Source: Pholiota molesta | Taxonomy: Eukaryota; Basidiomycota; Agaricomycetes; Agaricales; Strophariaceae | Direction of reading: 5' to 3' | Length of the DNA: 64,000 bases | Assembly: GCA_014925825.1 (NCBI GenBank) | Contig: JACGCK010000037.1 | Location: 186,001 to 250,000 of the forward strand | Shown here: piece after piece, positions 46,261-58,599 of the stretch | Numbering within the stretch: position 1 is the stretch's first letter | Layout: each line of letters opens with the position of its first letter | Program-made: the position numbers and the translations under genes | The notes under the pieces: model-generated | The model's database searches: none | What the model saw: only the letters and a program-made list of their open reading frames with translations | Told to the model about the DNA's origin: nothing

Positions 46261-48230
46261 GCTCGCTTAACTTGCTGATTCCGGTTGCATTCCATTCCCA
46301 TCCCAAATCCATTCATTTGGTACTACTACGTACATGGGGTGTATAAAAGGGCTACTTAGTTTACCGTCTGTCCTCATCCACAACATCCTCCTCTCTCCTC
46401 CGCTCGCATCTTGCTCTCTCATCACCTCCGCCGCCTACAGCCCGCCCGCGGTCTTTCATCACGGCCGCTGACATTGCCACCTAGCTCACCGCCGTCAACG
46501 ACTGCCTAGCTCCTGGGTAAGTGCGCACCTTCTCGACGTTCGTCATCGTCGCTGATGTTTCCCTTGCTTAGAGCCGACGATCGACGACGGCGCATCTCGA
46601 GGCGCCGCTTGAGCGCGTGCTCGCTTGCTCTGGGTAAGTCGTCATGCTTGTTGACGGCATCCGAGCTGAATGTAGGACAGCGGAGTCGGTGGGTAGGACG
46701 TGGCAAGGACTCGCGACGCTCGTCGACGCTGAGGTATGTGCGAAGCGATGGCGGCGTCGGCGCTGCCGTCTGCGGCCTCGTCTCGGCCTTGCCTTGGCAG
46801 CGCCCCGCAACGAATCGCGCCCACCCACCTCACGCAGCCATCCACGCGCTTCTCGTCGCCGTTTGGAGACCGCCTCGTACGTCCCGTGGCGTCCACGCCG
46901 TCCGTCCGACCTTGAGCTGATAGACTCCATTGCTAGCGCGTGCGATCGAGGCGTCGACATCGAGGAGTTGCATCGAGGGCGAGGGTGAAGGGCGGATGTA
47001 ACAGCGGCTGGATGCCCCCGCCGTCGTTATATGCAGCCCAGAGGGTGGGCGGTTTGCAGTCTGAGGCAGTCGGTGGGTGAGTCGATGAGGCGCTGGCAGC
47101 GCCCGCTCTGCAGTTAGCACCCAATACCTCGAACTGACCTTCTCCCGCCTTCATCCACAGCTGATTGATCGCCAACGTCTTACGCAGCGGCAGCGGCGCC
47201 CGCAACGCCATTCGACTTCGTGCCCTCCAGCCCCGCTCGACGATCGACACTGAGCTCGTGTGCACGAACGGATCCGCACCGCCGACTTCCACAGACGCGA
47301 GCGCGCACGCCGCCATCGAGGACGACGTCGGGATTGAGGGGCCTCGTCGAGGGCTAGAGCAGCCGAGGGTGTTGGAGGGCGGCGTGTCGAAGGCCTACAG
47401 TCGCAACGGTAAGCAGAAATCCAGGGATCAGAACAAAAGGCAGACGACTCACCGCCGACCAGGACGCACCTACGCCTCCCGCGGCGTCGAATACGGTGCC
47501 TCGGGGACTCGTCGTCGGTGCCCACGGCGCTTGGCAAGGCGCCATCGATTCGGCGCGGTCGTCGATGGGTGGGGCGCGATCATCGTCGACTCGGTGTTGG
47601 CGATGTTTTCCTGTTTGGAATGTCTCGGTATCAGCGACTGCAGACACCCAGCAGCACACCCATGCACCTGCAGGACTCCCTGACAGCCGCCCCGCTCGCC
47701 TCCACCTCGGGCCATCCGCCCTCCGCGTGTTCGCCTCGTCCTTCTCGATCTTCGCGCTGGCCGCGCTGTTCCGCACTCGCCTCGCCTCGCCCCGCCGCCT
47801 GCTCGTCGTCCGCGGCCGCGGCCTCGCCCGCCGTCTCCGCCTCGCGGTCGACGTTCTCCGATGGATGGTGATGGTAGTTGGAGGCGATATCGTCGACGAC
47901 AATCTTGCAGGGATGGAGCATGGTGGTAGTCGTACAGGCCGTGGGTGGGAAGGTCGTACGTGGGGCTCCGCCGTCGTCGAGGGAACTGGGTGGCGATGAG
48001 CTGTAGGCTAGGATGGCAAAGGTAAGCAAACACGCAGAAAACGGAGTGTTACCGTTACTCATATTGCCAGCCAGTCATTGGGCCTCCCGCGGCATCGGAC
48101 ACGGTCTCTGGGACCCGTCGTCATCATCGTCGCCCACAGCGCCTGGCAGCGTGTCTCGGATATTGCTGCGCGTCGCGAAACTGCGGGCGTTGGTGGAAAT
48201 GCGTCACGGTAAATTCTGAAGCGGGGGGAG
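46260..48230 (+). repeat. Dispersed repeat R, copy 2
   Basis: The first 380 bases align with 7310-7710, including ACTACGTACATGGGGTGTAT, TATAAAAGG, a C/T-rich leader, GGGTAAGTGCGCACCTTCTC (46515), CGATCGACGACGGCGCA and CTGGGTAAGTCGTC. Within the copy, GCCTCCCGCGGCRTCGRA with CGGTGCCTCGGGG or CGGTCTCTGGGAC repeats at about 47477 and 48085, and CACRGCGCxTGGCA follows each. Composition is GC-rich with conflicting arginine/proline-rich frames on both strands. I do not trust any of them as proteins. Confidence 0.6.
46342..46350 (+). promoter_or_regulatory. TATA box of repeat R copy 2
   Basis: TATAAAAGG in the context conserved with 7406-7414. Confidence 0.55.
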
Positions 48231-48531
48231 CCTAGCAGAATGCATCGGAAGAGAAGATAGCGCGGTCATTTGAGGGCAGAAAGGCGGGAGATGGGGCGCA
48301 GGCGAAAGGGAAAGAGGGATTCGACGTGGGAGCAGCACGTGACTTAAAATCAGGCGCGCGCACGATACGTACGATCCCGCGCGGCCCCGCAGGTGTCGGC
48401 GCACGACGTGCGCTACGAGGCGTGGTCGTACACGGGTCCGTCCGCACACTGGCCGGTGGGCGAGCGCGACCCCGGACTGGGGGTGAGGGTGGTGGACGCG
48501 ACGGCGCTGGCGGTGCATCCGCGGTGTGCGA

Positions 48532-48618
48532 GCATGCGCATTGAGTTTGGAAATGTGTCTCCAAATTCCTGCATGCGAACTGAATTTGGAGTAACATTTC
48601 CAAACTCAATGCGCGTGC
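48532..48618. repeat. Nested foldback (25-bp arms, one mismatch)
   Basis: The arm 48532-48556 (GCATGCGCATTGAGTTTGG...) is the reverse complement of 48594-48618 at 24 of 25 positions. Inside it, TCCAAATTC and GAATTTGGA form a second, smaller stem. A transcript of this stretch would fold into a long hairpin. Confidence 0.85.
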
Positions 48619-48908
48619 AGGAGTCTCCCTACTACCGAACATGCGCTGGACATATACCTTCTGGCACCTTGTCATCTCTTTGATGAATATATAAGCAGGA
48701 GATAGACTTGTGTGCAATCCATGAGTAACGGCGGATATTTCGAATACCACTGGGTTTATTACTGCTTTTAGAGCAGAATGTATCAATTCATCAAGTCTTA
48801 TCAGATATTGATGCACATTTGATTTAGGATTGAAATGGATCTGCCAGCCCTAAGTCGGTCCATGGAAAGTATCTACCTCGACATATTTTCAACACTCCAA
48901 GTTCGACC

Positions 48909-49618
48909 ATGAATCCTGCTGTACACACGGTATTGCCCCTCACACTCCCTCCAGAGCTCTTCCCCGCTATAGCATCTTTTGTTCCTTTACGATCCGCCCC
49001 ACATACGCTGCGTGCTTTAGCACTTGGAAATCGCCGCTTCTACAATATCTGTCGGCCCCTCCTCTATTCGCGTCTTATCCTTCGAAATGAAGACGATGCA
49101 ATAGGTGTCATCCAAAGAATTATAGATGAGCCACAGATAGGCTTCGCCGTCACTGAGCTATACATTATGTCTGAGCTATCGATCGAAGCTCGGAAAGGGA
49201 AGAAGGCATTCGACGTCGTTGCTGGCCTTCAGATGCTAGTCACAAAAGGCTTGCTACCGCGTATGAATGCTTTTGGCCTCTACTTGTTGAAAGGATGGGC
49301 AAACGACGAAAATTTCAAGATAGTCTCGTGCGGACGTTTACTCGCCGACTTTTGGATCAATCTACGCAACAATTGTCCTCGTTTGCGAACCTTGATATTG
49401 CGTAATGTCGGGCACAGTTTCGATGACCCCTGGCTGACAGGAATCGTGATCGACGAGATCATCTCCCTATTGGTGAGTAACACCATTGCTCATGGATAGA
49501 AAATTGAATTTATCTGGCATTCCAGAACCAGAATCTTGTTGCCTTGCGCCTCGAATGGAATACGGAAGGACCGGAAGGAGAAGACAGTTTGAAGATTTTG
49601 AACAACATTCCCCGTCTC
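48909..49618 (+). pseudogene. F family copy 6, cut off in exon 2
   Basis: Exon 1 (48909-49472, 188 codons) is completely open and the donor GTGAGT is normal. Exon 2 starts at 49526 (NLVALRLEWNTEGPEGED) and runs through LKILNNIPRL. At about 49618 the F sequence stops in mid-exon and minus-strand G sequence begins. Exons 3 and 4 are absent. A fused frame continues for about 130 residues into antisense G sequence, but this is not expected to be functional. Confidence 0.8.
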
Positions 49619-50345
49619 ATCCACCCACGCGCCCACATATACGTACTAGATCCCAACTGCGCCGACTGCGCGAATCGCACAGAACCAACGCCCATCCTCC
49701 CACAGTCACACATACCCCTCGCACCCACACCCAAGTCGGCCACTTTGAAACTCTCCGCGTACCCCGAAGCCCACCCACCCACACCGGTCGATGTCCAGGA
49801 AGATCGCGTACAGCAAGGCGATCCGATGGGCGAACTGCCCCGCCAGCCCACCCGCCGCAGCGCATATCCGTGCATCGACAACGCATGGCTCGACGCCGCC
49901 TCGGTCCGACGTGCCCTGCATCGGGGGGTTGTCCTCTTCAGCCACAGAGCTAGGTGCGGATGGGTACCTGTAACGTTCCCCGCGGGAGTGGGGAGAGTAC
50001 CATCCCCAAGCGCAGATGCGTAGGGCTAGGAGGGTCACGTGGGAGCGAAGAAAGACAGCAGCAGGCGTCGCCGCAGCGCCAGGTTGTAATACGGGCCAGA
50101 AAGATACACAGCACCACCTGGGGGTGGTCAGCGGCGTAACGACATGCGGCGTGCGCCGCCTGCCATCGCTGCCCACCGCGCTCTCATATTCCCTCTCGCA
50201 CTCCTCCGCCCCCAATCCCACGCCCCCGTCTCGCTCCCCAGAAGCAAGCTCGGCCGCGTGTAGTCCGGCGCGGCCCACCCGATCTGCGACACGTACTGCC
50301 GTTCGTTTCTCCTCTTCGCCTTTTCGGGGTAAGTAAAAATAGGAC
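49619..50345 (-). pseudogene. G family relic, middle and C-terminal parts
   Basis: From the right, the minus strand gives VADRVGRAGLHAAELAS-like, RRTPHVVTPLTTPRW and LQPGAAATPAAVFLRS text, then the region with VVDARICA and GWVGFGVRGEFQS, matching the best copy in order. Frameshifts are frequent. Its C-terminal end abuts the broken F exon. Confidence 0.6.
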
Positions 50346-50394
50346 GCCAGGTTTGACATACACGCACAGTGAACAAACAAGTACCACGGCTAGA

Positions 50395-51000
50395 GGCCGG
50401 ATGACCTGGTGAGCATAGCAGGCGGGATGTGATGAGAATCCGCCACCTGGCGAGCGCAGGATATGACGCGGGTCCCGCCCCACCCCGCGGTTGGGCACAC
50501 GGATGCATCGACAATGCGCGGCTCGACGCCGCCCGCGAAGCGCCACCAGTACCTGCAAAATTCCTCGCGGGAGTGGGGATCGTACCACCCCCGTGCCCAT
50601 GGGCATAACCAGGCGGTACCTGTGGGCGCGAAGGAAGACAGGAGCAGGGGTTGCCGCCAGACCAGGTGGAATACGCCCAAATCGATATTCCAGCGCCGTC
50701 TGGGCGTGATCAGTGAAGCAACGACATGCGGCGTGCGCCAACCACCACCGCTACCCTCCGCGATCTCGTACCCCTTCTCGCACTCCTCCGCCAACCCATC
50801 CCATGTCCCCGCTTCGCTCTCCGGAAGCTCGGCAGCGTGTGGTACTGCGCGGCGCACCCGATCCGCGCTGGGGTGATCGACGTAAGGCGTTTGCTATCGC
50901 GGCTGGAAGGTGGCCAGCCTGTGGACTCTGGAGGCCATTGTAGGAGGGCACGGAGGGGAGTTGTCGGCGCTGCTGGCTACTAGCGCGACGAGGATGGGAG
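50395..51000 (-). pseudogene. G family relic, second tandem copy
   Basis: WDGLAEECEKGYEIAEGSGG, WRTPHVVASLITPRRRWNID and FHLVWRQPLLLSSFAPTG correspond to AGTWDAWAEEYEKGY and PRVVAPLITPRRGGGIDLGD of the best copy. It repeats the same region as the neighbouring relic, so two G fragments lie in tandem. Confidence 0.6.
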
Positions 51001-51129
51001 GACGTTGGGAGGACGATGTGACCACGTCAAGACCGCGTTGAACTTTCGCACAGTGTTTGGTATTGTTTCCTTGTGTGATGGCCGCTGATGCCGACGACCA
51101 GCACCTCTCACTTGCCTCTCACATCGTTC

Positions 51130-51560
51130 CGCCCGTTCTGTAACGACCTCTGCACCCTTCGTGTCGGTTTCGTCGGATGATGCAGTACGACGTGGAAGTA
51201 CGCGTTAGGCTCTAAGGCCCAGAAGATCGTCGAGGGCATCGTCGGGGAGAGGGACTTGGGGTTAGTGAAACCGTCAGCGCAGCTAGCAGCTCCTACTCAC
51301 CTTCGCGCTCCAGTTAGAATGGCTCTCCGAATCCTCAGGCGGGTTTCCATCTATCTACGACGGCACGCGGCGCACACCAGTGCCCACAATTGGTGAAGGT
51401 TCTCCAGGGTATCGCCAGGCAGAGGGACCGTCTCCACCTCTGATGAGCCAAATGAATGTTCTCACTCGCTCCTCCGGAGCTTGTGGGCGTGTTGTCGTTC
51501 TTGCTTCCGTCTCATCTTTACTCCTCGTGTTATCCTCGTGTCTTTCTCTAGTCAGTATTA
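51130..51560. pseudogene. Mixed H (minus) and G (plus) fragments
   Basis: TCGGTTTCGTCGGATGATGC (51163, minus H, as at 35040), then GGCGGGTTTCCATCTATCTA with GACGGCACGCGGCGCACACC (51340, plus G, as at 29865), then TCTTTACTCCTCGTGTTATC (minus H, 5' part). They sit upstream of the F gene at 51838, as H and G fragments do at other F copies. Confidence 0.5.
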
Positions 51561-51837
51561 TTACTTATCTACCCTATTACCAACATTTGTAGGATAGAAT
51601 GAATCATCTAATGAATATAATTAATTTCATTTGCCGAGATGAATGAATCAAGTCGTATCAGGCTCTGACCTAAAGATATTTTTTAATTTTACAGGGTGTG
51701 AAACACGTCAAAAGGAATACGCCGTCGATCCAGGACTAAAATAATACAAGTGTACGTGTTGATCAACCAGCCCTAATTCATGTCATGTAAAATATCTACA
51801 AAACTGAACATATGTTCAATATACTCCGTCTTCGACC

Positions 51838-53566
51838 ATGAATCCTGTTGTACTTACGAGCTTACCCCCAGAACTCTTTCCCGTTATCGCGGCTTTTGTC
51901 CCCTTACGATCTGCTCCGCATACGCTGCGTGCTTTATCGCTAGGAAATCACCGCTTCTACAACATCTTTCGACCCCTCCTCTACTCACGTCTAATTCTGC
52001 GAAATGAAGACGATGCGATTGGGGTCATCCAAAGAATTATGGACGAGCCACAGCTAGGATTATCCGTCACGGAACTGTACATCATGTCTGAGCTATCAGT
52101 CGAAACTCTGAAAGGGAAGAAGCCATTCGACATCGTTGCCGGCGTGCAGATGCTGCTCGCAAAAGGGTTGATACCTCGCCTTGTTGCTTTGGGTCTCTAC
52201 TTGTTGAAAGAGTGGACATATGACAAAGATTTCGAGATAATCTTGCGCGGGCGTTTACTTGCCGACTTTTGGGTTAATCTTCGCAACGAGTGTCCTCGTT
52301 TGCGAACCTTGATATTGCGCAACGTCGGGCACAGTTTCATGGATCCCTGGCTAACGGGGCCCGTGATCGACGAGATCAACTCCTTACCGGTGAGCAATCG
52401 CATTGCTCATACAAATAACACATGGTTTATCTGGCATTCTAGGGTCTTTCGGTCTTACGCCTGGAGTGGAATACTGAATGTCCCCGAAGGGAGGACGGTT
52501 TAAAGATTATGAGAAACCTCTCCTGTCTCGCATCGTCGTTGCATACGTTGAGTCTGAGAAGTGATTCACCAGAGGCCACAATCATTTTATCCCTTGATTT
52601 CCCCCACTTGAAATTGCTTCGCCTGCACTATTTTAGATCTCTTCACGACACTGCAATGGTACAAGGGTTCTTTAAGCGACATCCGCAGCTCGAAAGTTTA
52701 TCACTCGAAAAATGCTCGCATACCTGGTTCTCCGATAACATTGAAGTTGGATTTTTACCGAATTTGAAGCATTTGAAGGTTGCTATGTTTTATATCGTTC
52801 AGAAGCCTTGATTTCACTTAACGTGTATTCATTATAGGCTAGATTTGAAGATATTCGCTCATTGGTCCCCGTTCTTCCACAGCTCATTAGTTTGGGATTT
52901 ACCGAAAGTTATAACGGACAAGTTCCTTATCTCCTACGGGCTGTGCTTCCGAATGGGCTTCCGCAACTTAGATCGTTGGAAATCGAACAGGACATTGCGC
53001 GTTGGGATAAACGCACGCTCGAAGGGGTTCTATGGTACGAGACCTTGGACGGACAGTTCCGGACGGAGAACAATCGCAAGAAAGTGGAACAGGAGTTCAC
53101 GGAAGGGTACATGCATTCCATTGTCAGAGGGGCGCCGAACTTGGAGGAGTTCGGACTTCATGGATTGCAGTTGTCGTCGGCGTCCTTGGTACGTGCGCGG
53201 CTACTCATTCGGCTGCATCCCTCCTAACATTCTCCATAGAGAACACTGGCTCCTACCTTGTCTCAGTTTGTAAAGATGGAACGATTTTATTACCACGGAT
53301 ATTCGCCGGATCCGAAGTACGGAAACCCACCACACCCGAGGACCCACAAAAGATCGCTCGCTGATTTCCTGGCTAGCGCAAACGCGCTCGCTCGAGTATG
53401 TACACGCCTCGAAACTGTGACGAGTATGACCGGAAAGACACTGCCGTACGTCTCAGGCGCGATAGAAAGAGATTCTGGTGGAGATGTAACAGCAGTTAGG
53501 CTGGTAGATGGCGTTGGAATGCTGATTTCGGCGGACGAGAATGACCCGTTTCCTTGTAATCTCTGA
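51838..53566 (+). CDS. F family copy 7: F-box-like/LRR protein, 521 residues
   Basis: Exons 51838-52389, 52443-52778, 52838-53188 and 53240-53566 join in frame. Intron 1 is 53 bases and uses GTGAGC; intron 2 uses GTTGCT, an unusual but GT-type donor. Distinctive changes are ECPRRED in place of the acidic EGPEGED block and SQFVKMERFYYHGYSPDPKY at the start of exon 4. Exon 1 is six codons shorter than in the longest copies because the segment after MNPVVLTS is shorter, as in the copy at 31757, its nearest relative in length and layout. No break was found, so it is a good candidate for an expressed member. Confidence 0.78.
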
Positions 53567-53929
53567 ACATGTTTAGCTTAACGTCATCGATAGAAATGTT
53601 GCACGAAATACTACTTATATGACGGTTGTTCTTGATACTGACTCAGGTCCCCATTCTCATGCCAGTGGACGCAATTCGATGAGCGTTAGAGCGTTACGTT
53701 TGACATTCATGCGTTGGATTGTGGGTAACATTTGACAGTCGTGTCCACCTGTTGCATTGTGGGCGCGACTGCTTATCGTGCGAGGCTCGCGAAGTAAAAT
53801 CATGCGGTCCGCGCTGAGTCTAACTCGCACCAGCAGCAGTAACAAACGACAAAACACGTCTGTTACACACATGCCTTTCGCCAGCACACATCCACATGCG
53901 ACAGAGCCGTAATTCTTCATCTATTCATC

Positions 53930-54060
53930 ATTCACCCACCGCGCCTACATACGTACTAGTCTCCAACCGCGCGAACCGCACAGGACCACACTCACCATAC
54001 ACCCCCTGCCATTCCCACAATCGGCAATGGCGGCGGCGGCCTGCTGGTCATTGCGGGAGG
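53930..54060 (-). pseudogene. G family C-terminal fragment
   Basis: CCATTCCCACAATCGGCAAT with GGCGGCGGC encodes PPPPLPIVGMA on the minus strand, the end of the G protein. It lies 370 bases after the stop of the F gene in tail-to-tail order. Confidence 0.6.
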
Positions 54061-54079
54061 GAACGACGGGGAGTTCTCC

Positions 54080-55610
54080 GTGCTGCTGGCTAAGCTAGCG
54101 CGACGAGGATGGGACAAGTTGATGACAAGGTTGTGTCCAGGTTGCGTCGTTCTGGCGCACACAGCAGAGCTCGTTGTCGGCATCATCGGCCATCAATTCA
54201 GCACAAAAAATATCACTACTGCCGAAGCACGGCTTCACCTCTTTCTTCCAACATCGTTACAACTTACGAACAACCACGCCCTTCCTCAACCGCCTGCGTA
54301 GCCAGCAGCTCCTCCTATTCACTCTTTGCGCTCGACTTAGAATGGCTCTCCGAATGCTCTGGCGAACTTCCATCTATCTGCGACGTGCCCATCATGGTTG
54401 TCGGGGGCCGCTCCAGCCCGACACCTCGCAGGTCTTGAGTTCGCCTGTGCTGCAGCCGCCTGTGAATCTGTACCAGGAGTCACGCCTTCTGCTTCAGCGT
54501 CGATCGTAGAACACCATTTGGCCTACTGCAGGTCCCAGCGATGATGCGCCGTCTGCTACCAGGGCCTGACTGGGGATGAAGACTAGCCATCGCAAGAAAG
54601 AAGAAATTTGGAGGAGTATATTCTGAGCGGCAGAGGGCGGTGGGCTCGTTGAGACGGATTCGCGGGAGCCATGTAGATCGCCAGAGGACGAGTGTCGCGA
54701 TGGGGAGAGCGCAAAATCTGGGACCCGTGAGCTGTAACTCCTCCTTCGCAACAAACGCTCTCCTAAATACTCTTGCCTCCCTTCTCCCCAATCTCTTCCG
54801 AACCAGACCTTGAATACGCTTGCCTCCACGCCTAAATGGACCCTCAACGCCTCTCCCCTCCGACACGCCCATCATGTACCTTTCGACGAGAGCGCGATGA
54901 GGTTTGGCTGCCCGTATCCAGCAGCAGCCCCACTGCCGGGTGCCTGAGCGTACGTGTATATCGATGACGCGCCGATCATCCCTTGTGCAGATAGTCCTTG
55001 GGAGTGGAATAGTAAGTCCTCTCTGCCTCTTTCGCGCACGTCCATGTGGCTCTTCGCACAATCCAAACGCGTTTTATGCCTTGAGCTGATTTTTTTCTAT
55101 CTCCAGCAATCTGGAACCTCCCCAGAACAAACTGCAAACCCCAACTGAGCGCGGCTGAGCGCGACGTGATCAGTGATGACGAGGAGCGGGCAGCCGTGAA
55201 GAAGGCACGAGGAGAGCGCGGTACAGCCCGTCGCGGTGGTCTTTACTCCGCATGCTGACTCCGATGAGGTGAAGGAAGCGACGAGAGGCATCGAAGAGGT
55301 CGTTTTTGACCGAAAGTCAGTTCACTTCCTCCCCATGCAGCCCAATCTCAGATCTCAGATCTCAACCCCAATTATTCGTGACCTGTGCTCCCGTAATCCC
55401 TCCTCTCCAATACGAACTACCTTTCCAAATCCGCACCCCGCCCACCCTGCTTTTCTCCTCCATCTCCGCCGACCCAGCCCAAGGCAGGACAAGCTGGAGT
55501 ATGCCGCAGATTAAGTGGATGGCCCAGGACTATGCGCGGCCGAACTTCAGCACAACGCTGGTTAGGATGGGGATGGACGAGGGTCACGACGCGGGGATGT
55601 GGTAGGTGAG
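54080..55610 (+). pseudogene. G family relic with an H-like insert
   Basis: EWLSECSGELPSICD-type text (54330), GTTCGCCTGTGCTGCAGCCG (54438), DSGYA-less remnants and, at 55390-55605, PVIPPLQYELPFQ, SSISADPAQ and QIKWMAQDYARPNFSTT follow the G order. Between them (about 55015-55310) lies a GTAAGT...CTCCAG intron and GCGCGGCTGAGCGCGAC sequence otherwise seen in the H copy at 21790-21910. It faces the F gene at 55742-57503 tail-to-tail. Confidence 0.6.
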
Positions 55611-55741
55611 AAGGGGTACGATAGCGCAGAGGCGGAGGACGCTGGAGCAAGATGCCGTCCACTTGTATGAGGCTGGGGACCAGAGAAAGTATCAAGAAGG
55701 GTTATCTTGTAATTTGTATATGCTAACGATGTTGATGACAA

Positions 55742-57503
55742 TCACGTTAAAACTAAAGCGTTACAAGGAAACGGGTCATTCTCGTCCGCCGAAATCAACA
55801 TTCCAACGCCATCAACCAGCCTGACCGCTATCACTTCTCCAACGGAATTTCTGGTTATGGCGCCTGAGACGTATGGGAGTGTTTGTAAGCTGTCAATACT
55901 CGTAACGAATTCAAGGCGCGAACACGCTTGAGCGAGTGCCGCTGCGCTAGCCTGGAAATCCGCGAGCCCTCTTTTGTAGGCCCTCGGATATGGTGGATTA
56001 CCGTACTTCGGATCGGGCGAATATCCGCGATAATAGAACCTTTCCAACTTCGCAAGCTGAGACAAGTCACGCCCCAGAGCTTTCTAAGGTAGGGAATATC
56101 AGGAGCGGTCGCGCTGAATGAGTAGTCGCACACATACCAATGACGCCGCATTCAAATTTATTCCGTGAAGTCCCAACTCCTCCAAGTTCGGCGCCCCTCT
56201 AACAATCGAATGCATGTATCCGCCCGTAAAGTTTCGTCCCTTTGTTTCCGTACGGAACTGGCCATCCAAGGTCTCATACCATTGAGCTCCTTCAAGTCTG
56301 AGTTCTGCCCGACCCGCAACCATCTGTTCAATTTCCAACGATCTCAGTTGGGGAAGCCCATTCGGCAGCACAGCCCGGAGGAGATAAGGAACTTGTCCGT
56401 TATAGCTTTCCATAATTCCCAGACTAACGAGCTGTGGAAGAATGGGGGCCAATGAGCGAATGTCTTCGAAGATAGCCTAGAATGAATACACATTGAGTGA
56501 AATCATGCTTTCTGAACGTTATAAAACGTAAGTAGTACCTTTAAATGCTTCAAACTCGGTAAACATTCAACTTCGACGTTATCGGAGAACCAAATATCCC
56601 AGCACTTTTCGAGTGATAAGCTTTCGAGGTGCGGATGTCGCTTCAAGAAACCTTGTACCATTTCAGTGTCTGAAAGAGATCTAAAAGCGAACAAGCGAAG
56701 CGATTTCAAATGAGGGAAATCAAGGGATAAAATGATTGTGGCATCTAGGAACTGAGGAGGACCTCTCAGACTCAATGTATGCAATGATGATGCGAGGCGG
56801 GGAAGGTTTTTCAAAATCTTCAAAGCGTCCTCTCCTCCGGGCCCCCGAGTATTCCATTCCAGGCGTAACACCGAAAGATCCTGGAATGCCGGATAAATCA
56901 TGTTTTATGTGTATGAGCAACGCGATTACTCACCGACAGGGAGTTGATCTCGTCGATCACAGGCCCCGTTAGCCAGGGTTCCTCGCCACTGTGCCCGAAA
57001 TTGCGCAATATCAAGGTTCGCAAGCGAGGACACTCGTTGCGAAGATTAGTCCAAAAGTCGGCAAGTAAACGGCCACGCAAGATTGTCTTCCCGCCTTTCG
57101 AGTTGTCATATATCCACTCTTTCAACAAATAGAGGCCCAATGCAATTAGGCGAGGCAGCAAGCCCTTTGTGACCAGCATCTGCAGTCCGGCAACGACGTC
57201 GAACGGCTTCTTCCCTTTCCGAGTTTCGACCGATAGCTTAGACATGATGTATAGCTCTGTGACGGCCAAGCCTAGCTGTGGCTCGTCTATTATCCTTTGG
57301 ATGACAGCAATTGCATGGTCTTCGTTTCGTAGGATGAGACGCGAATACACGAGGCTGCGACAGATATGGTACGATTGGCGATTTGCAAGTGCGAAAGCAC
57401 GCAGTGTACTTGGCGCAGCTCGTAGAGGGACAAAAGACGCTATAATCGGGAAGAGTTCGGGGGGCAAAATGTGAGGCAAGGTAGCAAGTGCATCAGGATT
57501 CAT
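55742..57503 (-). CDS. F family copy 8: F-box-like/LRR protein, 530 residues
   Basis: Exons 57503-56934, 56880-56539, 56476-56138 and 56083-55742 join without a break. I start at 57503 (MNPDALATLPHILPPELFPI), which aligns with all copies; an alternative in-frame start lies 24 bases upstream. Exon 2 has a two-residue insertion (GPPQFLDATII) and exon 3 lacks part of the charged loop after LDGQFRTE. The C-terminus is extended to NALVLT. The upstream flank stays similar to that of the copy at 15508 for about 500 bases and then enters an H relic. Confidence 0.78.
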
Positions 57504-58079
57504 GGTCGAAGTCAGAGTGTTGATCATGACTTGACTGCGAATTCCTTCTGTCGTGCATGATCATGACAGCGTGTGTGCTCGCGTAAATACATCTTTGATT
57601 AGCATCTGGATTCTGATAAGACTTGATTAATCTTGATCAATGATTCCCTCGGCATGGAAAATCACATTAATTGATTCGATGATTTATTCTATTCTACAAA
57701 CGTTATACCGAATCCGCGCAATTGTTATCTTCGGCGGACTTGGATCTTGTGAAGCCAAAGCAGACTTTTCCGCCTCTTTCTCTCTAACCGTGATAATTCT
57801 CTTGCACATCAATATTGTTAAAAAACGTCGACGATGCACTGGCGACGAAAGACTGCAAAAATGTAAATTGTCAAAGTATTGCTCACTCGAGCGAGTGGGA
57901 ATCCCAGAGTTTTCGACGAGTTGTATTTACACGAAGTGTGGCCACCAGTCCAACATGTTCTGTCAACATTGCCAACATGGCGCAATAGAAGTCTCTTGAA
58001 GCGGTGCAGTAGAAACAGTAAGGAGTTTGAATCCAAAATCCCATTGCTGACTAAATGATTGAAAGGTGCTACTGTAGGC

Positions 58080-58480
58080 AGCAGCCCAGACAACAAGGCC
58101 GCGACGAACAGGAAGATAGAATGTAGGTACTGGGACAGATACCAGGTAATCCGAGATCCAGTGGACACAATAAGGCTGACCAAAGCAAAGCGAATGAGAA
58201 AAATACGAGGAGAGAAGATGAGGAGGACGAGCCAGCACCTGTTGAGCCTGCGGAGGAGAGAGTGCGCATGCCCACTGAGGCAACACTAGAGGCTGTCGCC
58301 CAAGGGAGCATCCCTCTATGAGCTACGATGCGTCCAATATTGCATCTTCCTCAGGCGAAAGGATACGGATGGACAGGGTGTACCCAAGCCCGAATCTGGC
58401 TTGCGATGAAGAACATCGTCAGGTCGAAATAGCCATCGTCGACCGTGAAGAAGCTGCTCCTGAGAGTCAGCACAGATGTA
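58080..58480 (+). pseudogene. H family relic
   Basis: The segment starts with the shared 5' region (CCAGGTAATCCGAGATCCAG) and then gives EDEEDEPAPVEPAEERVRMP with PTEATLEAVAQGSIPL before a stop near 58320, and a broken C-terminal part (GATGCGTCCAATATTGCATC, CTTCCTCAGGCGA). It is head-to-head with the F gene at 57503. Confidence 0.6.
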
Positions 58481-58599
58481 GGCGATAAGCCACATGGAGA
58501 AGGATAACGCCGCAGGAGTCTGAGATACTGTCTGATGTTCGGCATGACATCGATGTACACGTACACTCAGAAGCCAGGCGCCAGGCGGGCGCACTGGTA

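Noticed and set aside
47354..48033. Overlapping 180-codon frames on the minus strand in R copy 2
   Set aside because: Several frames are open at once because stop codons are rare at this GC content; none shows a family motif.
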